From Shewanella indica (GTDB lineage Bacteria; Pseudomonadota; Gammaproteobacteria; Enterobacterales; Shewanellaceae), in the NCBI RefSeq assembly GCF_002836975.1, contig NZ_NIJK01000053.1, positions 29,118 through 85,939 on the forward strand: DNA of 56,822 nucleotides, in the 5' to 3' direction. Made by a program: the position numbers and the translations under genes. The notes under the pieces were generated by a model that saw nothing but the letters and a program-made list of their open reading frames with translations, ran no database searches and was not told the DNA's origin. Shown here in pieces: positions 51,328 to 56,822 of this stretch. Position 1 is the first letter of the stretch; each line of letters opens with the position of its first letter.

Positions 51328-51804
51328 ATGTTTGATATCCTCATGTATCTGTTTGAAAACTATGTTCATAGTGAAGTTGAAATGTTGGTCGACGAAGATG
51401 AGTTGACCAAAGAACTCACCCGTGCCGGTTTCCATCAGTCCGAAATCATCAAGGCGCTTTCCTGGCTTGAGCGGTTGGCCGAACTGCAGGAGAGCGATAC
51501 TCCCTACCTTAGAGGGCATACTCAACATTCCTTCCGCATCTACACCAAAGATGAAATGGAGAAACTGGACGTCGAGTGCCGTGGTTTCCTATTGTTCCTG
51601 GAACAGATTCGGGTATTGAATGTGCAAACCCGGGAAATGGTTATCGATAGGGTGATGGAATTGGACGAGCCAGCTATGGTGTTGGAAGACCTCAAGTGGG
51701 TGATTCTGATGGTATTGTTCAATGCGCCCGGTAATGAGTCTGCCTATGAGCAGATGGAAGATCTTATCTTCGAGCAACCAGAAGAAGGTCGATTACACTC
51801 CTGA
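51328..51804 (+). CDS. smg: Smg/DUF494 protein
   Basis: The 158-residue DUF494 protein starts MFDILMYLFENYVHSE and has the characteristic acidic helices ('LVDEDELTKELTRAGF', 'LDEPAMVLEDLKWVILMVLFNAPGNESAYEQMEDLIF'). It lies 2 bp after dprA. The function is unknown; the family is conserved next to dprA and topA-like genes in gammaproteobacteria. Confidence 0.92.
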   Translation: MFDILMYLFENYVHSEVEMLVDEDELTKELTRAGFHQSEIIKALSWLERLAELQESDTPYLRGHTQHSFRIYTKDEMEKLDVECRGFLLFLEQIRVLNVQTREMVIDRVMELDEPAMVLEDLKWVILMVLFNAPGNESAYEQMEDLIFEQPEEGRLHS

Positions 51805-52262
51805 ACGGCAGTTTACATTCGACAATCTCAGCACGGATAGTATGGCTAATGTGAAGTGGTTTTATATCGCTCTGGCACCAAACGAGATGTGCTGAGATTC
51901 TTGAGCAAAAAGAGCAGCTGCAAGATATATGTGCCGTTATTGCCTGTCTTGGCCGGTATCAATTCAATTCGCTTTCAGGATATTCTCAGAAAGTTGGGCA
52001 ATCTTTTTGGCTGCAGTTATCTTCATTTCCCCATTGTCTGAATACTTCAATTTTTATCATTCTGCAAAAGAGAGCGATAAGCCTTTCTGAAAAAGACCAC
52101 GACAGTTTCCAACCTATGTAACTTTTTCCTGAAGTGAAGGCTATTTCACTATCTGTTCTTGCCGGCTGAGTCTTTCAGTGAGTGTGGTCATCAACTCGAC
52201 TCCCTTTATCCGTGTGGCGCTGGTAAAATGTTCGCCTAACTCTTTTAACAGCGAGATGTGTC
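51805..52262. other. non-coding gap between smg and the topoisomerase-like gene
   Basis: 458 bp without a convincing gene. A 61-codon frame at 51856-52041 (plus) has no ribosome-binding site, no recognisable domain and AT-rich, atypical codon content. I also see no tRNA, terminator with T-run or obvious repeat. The promoter of the next gene presumably lies near 52200-52262. Confidence 0.5.
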
Positions 52263-52826
52263 ATGGCCAAGATAGACCAGCAGTTGTTCAATGCTCGGGC
52301 GCACGCGCTCGAAAAAGAATATGAACTTTGTCCCAAGTGCGGCAGTGAGCTCTCCGTGCGCCACAGTAAGCATGGTGGTTTCATTGGCTGTAATAATTAT
52401 CCAGCGTGCGATTACACCCGGCCTTTGGTGCAGCACGAATCCATCGACTCTCAGCCTATTCCCGGCTCCGAGTGTCCCCAGTGTGGTCACGAGTTGGCGG
52501 TCAAGTCGGGGCGCTTTGGTATTTTTATTGGTTGTACCCAGTATCCGCAATGCACCCATATCGAGCGACACGATCAGCAGGAAGAGGCTGAAAAAGTGCC
52601 TTGTCCTCAGTGTAATAGCGGAGTGCTTGAGCATAGAACCAGTAAGTTCGGCAAGAGCTTCTATGCCTGCAGCAACTACCCCAAGTGCAAGTTTCTGGTG
52701 AATTTTCCTCCTCGGGCAGAGGCTTGTCCTGAATGCGGTTTCGGTATTCTGGTAGAGCGCAAGGGCGCTGCCGGCGACAGACTGGAATGTCCCCGTAAGG
52801 AATGTAAGTACAAGCGAACTCTGTGA
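52263..52826 (+). CDS. topoisomerase I C-terminal-type zinc ribbon protein (YrdD-like)
   Basis: The 187 residues consist of zinc ribbon repeats of the type found at the C-terminus of type IA topoisomerases: 'CPKCGSEL...GCNNYPACDYTRP', 'CPQCGHELAVKSGRFGIFIGC', 'CPQCNSGVLEHRTSKFGKSFYAC' and 'CPECGFGILVERKG'. The catalytic topoisomerase part is absent, so it is a nucleic-acid-binding protein rather than an enzyme. Position before tsaC and aroE matches E. coli yrdD-tsaC-aroE. The annotation 'DNA topoisomerase' often given to it overstates function. Confidence 0.88.
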   Translation: MAKIDQQLFNARAHALEKEYELCPKCGSELSVRHSKHGGFIGCNNYPACDYTRPLVQHESIDSQPIPGSECPQCGHELAVKSGRFGIFIGCTQYPQCTHIERHDQQEEAEKVPCPQCNSGVLEHRTSKFGKSFYACSNYPKCKFLVNFPPRAEACPECGFGILVERKGAAGDRLECPRKECKYKRTL

Positions 52827-52908
52827 TCCGGCTCAATATGTGACTATAATCACCTCCGCTGTCGCCGAGGGCGCTCAGCCGTCTTTGTCTCTATAAAAGG
52901 TACTCTCA

Positions 52909-53472
52909 ATGCTGCACTTGCTCGCCGCCAGGAGTAAGCAACTGCTTCTGGATGGAGGGGTCATAGCGTATCCCACCGAAGCTGTTTATGGTTTGGGATG
53001 CGATCCCGATAATGAAGCCGCCGTTTCCCGAATTCTCGACATCAAACAGCGTCCCTGGCACAAGGGGCTTATCATGGTTGCCAGTGACTATCGGCAGTTG
53101 CAACCCTATCTGGACGAGTCTCAACTGAGTGATGAACAACTGCAGCAGGCGTTTGCCAAATGGCCCGGACCTTTTACCTTTGTTATGCCGGTGCGTCAGG
53201 GAATGAGCCAACTGCTTTGTGGTCATTTTGATTCTATTGCCGTCAGGGTGTCGGCCCATCCGGTTGTTCGGGAGTTGTGTGATACCTTGGGCAAGCCGCT
53301 GGTATCCACCAGTGCCAACTTGGCGGGTGAGTCGCCGGCTATGACAGTGAATGATATTGAAACAACGTTTGCCGGGCAGATAGATGCCCTTATCGAAGGA
53401 GAGTTGGGGCAGCAGCGCCAACCTTCCACCATCATAGATATTCGCAGCGGCCAGATCCTGCGTAATGGCTAA
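52909..53472 (+). CDS. tsaC: threonylcarbamoyl-AMP synthase TsaC
   Basis: The 187-residue YrdC/Sua5-type protein has 'GGVIAYPTEAVYGLGCDPDNEAAVSRILDIKQRPWHKGLIMV' (substrate-binding Lys/Arg, cited by span), 'SIAVRVSAHPVVRELC' and 'PLVSTSANLAGESPAMT'. It makes threonylcarbamoyl-AMP for the t6A37 modification of ANN-decoding tRNAs. It lies 25 bp before hemF. Confidence 0.95.
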   Translation: MLHLLAARSKQLLLDGGVIAYPTEAVYGLGCDPDNEAAVSRILDIKQRPWHKGLIMVASDYRQLQPYLDESQLSDEQLQQAFAKWPGPFTFVMPVRQGMSQLLCGHFDSIAVRVSAHPVVRELCDTLGKPLVSTSANLAGESPAMTVNDIETTFAGQIDALIEGELGQQRQPSTIIDIRSGQILRNG

Positions 53473-53497
53473 TAATTCCAAGCAAGAAGGAGCGAGC

Positions 53498-54412
53498 ATG
53501 ACGGCACCTGATTCTCACCAGGTAAAAGCATTCTTGATGCAACTGCAACAACAGATTTGTGAAGGACTGGAACGACTGGACGGCAAAGCTGAGTTTACTA
53601 CCGATGCCTGGAAACGGGCCGAGGGCGGTGGCGGTATCAGTAAGGTACTTAACGGCGGTGACGTGTTTGAACAGGCCGGGGTGAACTTCTCCCATGTAGA
53701 AGGCGCGGCCATGCCTGCCTCGGCAACGGCACACAGGCCTGAGTTGGCCGGACGAAGTTTTGAAGCTATGGGGGTTTCACTGGTTATCCATCCGCGTAAT
53801 CCCTATATTCCTACTACCCATGCCAATGTGCGCTTCTTTATTGCCCGCAAAGAAGGTGCCGATCCCGTCTGGTGGTTTGGTGGTGGCTTCGACCTGACCC
53901 CCTATTACCCCTTCCTTGAGGACGTACGCGAATGGCATCAGCAAGCCAAAGCGATTTGCGAGCCTTTCGGCGAAGCGGTATACCCCAAGTACAAAAAATG
54001 GTGCGATGAGTATTTCTTCCTGCCACACAGAAACGAAACTCGCGGTGTCGGTGGCCTCTTCTTCGATGACCTCAATGAAGGTGGCTTTGAGCAGTGCTTT
54101 GCTTTCATGAAGGCTGTTGGAAATGGCTTCTTATCTGCCTATGCCCCCATTGTTGAGCGGCGTAAGGATACCGAATATGGCGAGCGTGAACGTGAGTTCC
54201 AACTGTATCGCCGTGGTCGCTATGTAGAGTTCAATCTGGTCTATGACAGAGGAACTCTATTTGGGCTGCAAACCGGCGGCCGAACCGAGTCAATACTCAT
54301 GTCGATGCCGCCCTTGGTTCGCTGGCAATACGCCTATGAACCCGAAGCCGGCTCTGCCGAAGCAAGGCTCTACAGTGACTTTTTACATCCCAGGGATTGG
54401 CTCACCGAATAG
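53498..54412 (+). CDS. hemF: oxygen-dependent coproporphyrinogen III oxidase HemF
   Basis: This 304-residue haem biosynthesis enzyme has 'NFSHVEGAAMPASATAHRPELAG', 'WWFGGGFDLTPYYPFLED', 'YFFLPHRNETRGVGGLFFDDLN' and 'RYVEFNLVYDRGTLFGLQTGGRTESILMSMPPLVRW' (spans). The start is the ATG at 53498 with AAGGAG 7 nt upstream; the ATG at 53465 that overlaps tsaC is less likely. It oxidatively decarboxylates coproporphyrinogen III. The other haem genes in the window are the two hemG copies. Confidence 0.96.
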   Translation: MTAPDSHQVKAFLMQLQQQICEGLERLDGKAEFTTDAWKRAEGGGGISKVLNGGDVFEQAGVNFSHVEGAAMPASATAHRPELAGRSFEAMGVSLVIHPRNPYIPTTHANVRFFIARKEGADPVWWFGGGFDLTPYYPFLEDVREWHQQAKAICEPFGEAVYPKYKKWCDEYFFLPHRNETRGVGGLFFDDLNEGGFEQCFAFMKAVGNGFLSAYAPIVERRKDTEYGEREREFQLYRRGRYVEFNLVYDRGTLFGLQTGGRTESILMSMPPLVRWQYAYEPEAGSAEARLYSDFLHPRDWLTE

Positions 54413-54421
54413 TTAGTAAGG

Positions 54422-54456
54422 GTAACCAATAAGCCTTTCTTTGGCTTATTGGTTAC
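54422..54456. terminator. convergent terminator hemF / truncated haemoglobin
   Basis: A perfect 14-bp stem: GTAACCAATAAGCC (54422-54435), 7-nt loop, GGCTTATTGGTTAC (54443-54456). The right arm overlaps the last codons of the haemoglobin gene. There is little T-run, so it may be a weak or rho-assisted terminator. Confidence 0.6.
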
Positions 54457-54877
54457 GCATATGGTCTGCTAACTGAGCGATAGCATTGAAAATCACCTTT
54501 CTGTGTTCGGGATCCTTCAGATTGGCCTCCAGTGAGGCCCTCATACATAACAGCCACTGATCACGCATTCTTTCATCAACGGCAAACGGCATATGTCTGG
54601 CTCTAAGCGCCGGGTGGCCATATTTGGCTTGATACAGCTGAGGCCCTCCCAACCAACCACTGAGAAATTCATATAACTTCTGTTCCGATTGTGCCAGCGG
54701 AGCCTGATGTATGGACAAAAGTTCCTGAGTATCCGGCCGCGTTTGCATTTGCTGATAAAAGCTCTTGGCTATGGCGCGTATCGTTTCGTCGCCACCAATC
54801 AGATCATAGGCGTTGGACTGAGTGGGGTCCCGCTCGGCCTCGGGTTTACGATTGAGAATTTTCTTTAGCCAGTTCAT
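54446..54877 (-). CDS. group II truncated haemoglobin
   Basis: The 143 residues begin MNWLKKILNRKPEAERD at the ATG at 54877; a longer upstream frame runs into the aroE promoter and is not supported. After the N-terminal tail, the trHb fold shows 'IAKSFYQQMQ' (Tyr41, B10 site), 'HPALRARHMPFAVDERMRDQW' (proximal His95 region, cited by span) and Trp108 (G8), which marks group II. It binds O2 or NO at haem. It lies head-to-tail with hemF and divergent from aroE. The physiological role is not known. Confidence 0.85.
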   Translation of the reverse strand: MNWLKKILNRKPEAERDPTQSNAYDLIGGDETIRAIAKSFYQQMQTRPDTQELLSIHQAPLAQSEQKLYEFLSGWLGGPQLYQAKYGHPALRARHMPFAVDERMRDQWLLCMRASLEANLKDPEHRKVIFNAIAQLADHMRNQ

Positions 54878-55001
54878 TTTGTGTTGAATCTTGTTGTCGA
54901 TTTTGGCGCCAGTATACACTGAAAACCCCATAGGTCGGCAGCCTTGCCTGGCCTTGGGCCGCTGAGTAGACTGATACATCTTCCATTGCTCTGGAGCACA
55001 G

Positions 55002-55823
55002 ATGACCGACAGCTATGCCGTCTTTGGCAATCCCATTCAACACAGTAAATCACCCGCTATCCATGCAGCTTTTGCCGCTCAGACTGGGCAAAACCTAAGC
55101 TATCAAGCGATTCTGGCGCCAATCGATGACTTCAGCGGCAGTGTCACGGCTTTTTTTGCTGCCGGGGGGATGGGCGCCAATGTCACTGTGCCTTTCAAGG
55201 AACAAGCCTTTCAACTCTGTGATGAGTTGAGTCAGGAAGCTGAAACCGCCGCCGCAGTGAATACCCTGATTAAACTGGATGATGGCAGAATTCGGGGTGA
55301 CAATACCGATGGCTACGGCTTGGTGGCCGATCTCAGTCGTTACCTGATACTGAAGGATAAAAAGGTCTTGCTGCTCGGCGCTGGTGGGGCTGCCAGGGGT
55401 TGTCTGCTTTCTCTGTTGGCGGCCGGTGTCGGCCATATTGATATCTATAATAGAACATACAGTAAGGCCGAGGTGCTGGCGGCTATTGCGCCACAGCAAT
55501 TACAGGCGTTGAGGCGAAATGAACTCTATGAGGGTTATGATCTCATTATCAATTCCACCTCAGCCAGTTTACATGGTGAGTTGCCGGATATTCCCGTAAC
55601 CGTGGTTGCCAATCATAGCTATTGCTACGACATGATGTATTCGGCACAAACAACCGCGTTCAATTGCTGGGCTGCCGAGCAAGGGGCGGCAAAAACACTG
55701 GATGGGTTAGGAATGTTGGTGGGACAGGCGGCTAGAAGTTTCTATTTATGGCGAGGTGTCATGCCCAAAGTTGAGCCTGTACTCGAGAGTCTGCGGCAAG
55801 AATTAAAAGGAGAGGCCTCATGA
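55002..55823 (+). CDS. aroE: shikimate dehydrogenase AroE
   Basis: This 273-residue protein has 'YAVFGNPIQHSKSPAIHAAF', 'GANVTVPFKEQAFQLCDEL', 'RGDNTDGYGLVADL' and the NADP motif 'VLLLGAGGAARGCLLSLL'. It reduces 3-dehydroshikimate with NADPH in aromatic amino acid synthesis. It overlaps the DUF1488 gene by 4 bp. Confidence 0.96.
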   Translation: MTDSYAVFGNPIQHSKSPAIHAAFAAQTGQNLSYQAILAPIDDFSGSVTAFFAAGGMGANVTVPFKEQAFQLCDELSQEAETAAAVNTLIKLDDGRIRGDNTDGYGLVADLSRYLILKDKKVLLLGAGGAARGCLLSLLAAGVGHIDIYNRTYSKAEVLAAIAPQQLQALRRNELYEGYDLIINSTSASLHGELPDIPVTVVANHSYCYDMMYSAQTTAFNCWAAEQGAAKTLDGLGMLVGQAARSFYLWRGVMPKVEPVLESLRQELKGEAS

Positions 55824-56092
55824 ATCAGGGGATCATCTTCAGCGACTTGTGTCAGTGGCAAGCCGAATCAAACAGGCTCAAGTTTATGGCCCAGCAGCAA
55901 GGGGTCAATATTCCTTGTTATGTTGGCTTACAACGTATGCAGCAAATAAGTGGCAAGGTTGTTCTCGAAGAGCAAGAGATCCTGAGCCTGTTTGAACAGT
56001 GGCGCTTCGACTTCGAAGATGAAGCCGAGGCGCTGATTGAGCAGGAATGCTTCAATGAGTCAGGTGAGATAGAGTTACCTGAGTCAGTATAA
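55820..56092 (+). CDS. DUF1488 family protein
   Basis: This 90-residue protein has the family's opening 'IIFSDLCQWQAESNRLKFMA' and acidic C-terminus. Members are small proteins of unknown function, commonly next to aroE in this group. The ATG overlaps the aroE stop (ATGA), indicating coupled translation. Confidence 0.85.
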   Translation: MNQGIIFSDLCQWQAESNRLKFMAQQQGVNIPCYVGLQRMQQISGKVVLEEQEILSLFEQWRFDFEDEAEALIEQECFNESGEIELPESV

Positions 56093-56097
56093 CTTTC

Positions 56098-56649
56098 TTA
56101 GTCAGTACTACTTTGCTCGGCCAGGTACTCATCTTTAAGGCGGACATAGTTGTCTGCCGATTGTGGCAGAAATTGGCGTTCGGCCTCGGTCAAGGGGCGG
56201 GCTTGTTTGGCCGGGCTGCCTATATAGAGAAAGCCACTCTTTAGTACCTTACCGGGAGGCACCAAGGAACCTGCACCTAAAATCACATCGTCTTCGATGA
56301 TGACGCCATCCAAAATAATGGCTCCCATGCCAACTAATACTCGATTACCTACCTTGCAACCGTGAAGCATGGCTTTGTGCCCTATGGTGACATCATCGCC
56401 GATGAGCAGCGGGTGTCCTTCGGGGTTGGCCGGAGACTTACGGCTAACATGCAGGACTGTGCCATCCTGAACACTGCTGCGTTTGCCGATGCGAATATGA
56501 TTGACGTCACCCCGGGCAGCCACCATGGGCCAAACGCTGGCGTGCTGATCCAAAAAGATGTCACCTACCAGAACCGCAGCTTCATCAACATAGACGCCTT
56601 CGGCCAACTTTGGCTTGGTACCTTGGTAAGATCTGAGAGAATTGGCCAT
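56098..56649 (-). CDS. yrdA: gamma-carbonic anhydrase family protein YrdA
   Basis: The 183 residues form a left-handed beta-helix of hexapeptide repeats with metal-binding His67 ('TVLHVSR'), His91 and His96 ('TIGHKAMLHG'). 'GDVNHIRIGKRSSVQDG' is the family signature. The protein may bind zinc or iron as a trimer; carbonic anhydrase activity has been shown for only some members. It is divergent from the rRNA promoter and convergent with the DUF1488 gene. Confidence 0.92.
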   Translation of the reverse strand: MANSLRSYQGTKPKLAEGVYVDEAAVLVGDIFLDQHASVWPMVAARGDVNHIRIGKRSSVQDGTVLHVSRKSPANPEGHPLLIGDDVTIGHKAMLHGCKVGNRVLVGMGAIILDGVIIEDDVILGAGSLVPPGKVLKSGFLYIGSPAKQARPLTEAERQFLPQSADNYVRLKDEYLAEQSSTD

Positions 56650-56759
56650 AAAAAGTCCTTAAATGAATGGTTTTCGCCATTATAAAGATTAAAAAGTGGC
56701 AGGTCAGGACAAATTCTCAGCAAGTAAGCCAAAAACAGCAGTTTTCTTTTAAAAAGCCC

Positions 56760-56787
56760 TTGCACAAAAGTTCAGGCTCCCTATAAT
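56760..56787 (+). promoter_or_regulatory. rRNA operon P1-type promoter
   Basis: TTGCAC (56760-56765), 16-bp spacer, TATAAT (56782-56787), then a GC-rich start region 'GCGCTCCC' typical of stringently controlled rRNA promoters. Upstream lies an A/T-rich UP-like stretch (about 56729-56755). The 16S gene itself would begin beyond the right edge of the window. Confidence 0.75.
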
Positions 56788-56822
56788 GCGCTCCCACTGA
56801 CACGGCACAGCGGCAACGCGAA

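Noticed and set aside
51856..52041. 61-codon frame in the smg downstream gap
   Set aside because: No ribosome-binding site, no domain, and not positioned like a coupled gene.

Overview
The window is a chromosomal, origin-proximal segment of a gammaproteobacterium, most likely Shewanella or a close Alteromonadales relative. The order mnmE-yidC-yidD-rnpA-rpmH / dnaA-dnaN-recF-gyrB / glyS-glyQ / fadA-fadB / pepQ-yigZ-trkH-hemG / trkA-rsmB-fmt-def / lysM-dprA-smg-topA zinc finger-tsaC-hemF-aroE-yrdA, ending in an rRNA promoter, is the one I know from Shewanella chromosomes. The genus is an inference from gene order and protein similarity; no rRNA gene lies in the window.

Region 1 (1-11.03 kb, all minus strand) is a tad (tight adherence, Flp pilus) locus. 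In the direction of transcription it holds the flp pilin, an unknown exported protein, TadG-like and TadE-like proteins, an unknown exported protein, a small Flp-like minor pilin, RcpC/CpaB, the secretin RcpA/CpaC, an ATPase TadA with a fused N-terminal FHA domain, TadB, TadC, a DUF192 protein and a TadD-like TPR lipoprotein cut by the window edge. No TadZ and no dedicated prepilin peptidase are visible. A LuxR-type regulator (11.15-11.82 kb) and a divergent OmpA-family protein (11.90-13.34 kb) follow and probably belong to the same accessory module.

Region 2 (13.34-13.85 kb) is a boundary scar. It holds a decayed tyrosine integrase N-terminus, an 18-bp inverted repeat and the 3' end of mnmE. 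That 3' end is the attachment site used by SGI1-type islands.

Region 3 (13.8-25.3 kb) is the replication and RNA/membrane core. mnmE, yidC, yidD, rnpA and rpmH run leftward and dnaA, dnaN, recF and gyrB run rightward. They are separated by an oriC-like spacer with 13 GATC sites in about 280 bp and DnaA boxes. An HDOD signalling protein follows gyrB.

Region 4 (25.3-33.8 kb) holds glyS/glyQ, tag, a small membrane protein, a large beta-propeller amidohydrolase, a MOSC protein and tusA. Three perfect 16-bp parS palindromes lie here, one of them inside the amidohydrolase gene.

Region 5 (33.8-49 kb) holds fadBA (with a PsrA-like operator), pepQ, yigZ, trkH, hemG, a 264-bp MITE-like element, a YgaV/BigR-type ArsR repressor, a second hemG, speG, and the operon def-fmt-rsmB-trkA-trkH2.

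Region 6 (49-56.8 kb) holds lysM-dprA-smg, a zinc-ribbon topoisomerase-like protein, tsaC, hemF, a truncated haemoglobin, aroE, a DUF1488 protein, a gamma-carbonic-anhydrase-like protein, and a strong rRNA P1-type promoter at the right edge.

Apart from the tad module, its boundary scar and the MITE, the content is conserved housekeeping sequence. The less ordinary signals are the mnmE insertion scar, the parS cluster, the MITE, the modified tad locus and the persulfide-sensor-like repressor between two hemG genes.
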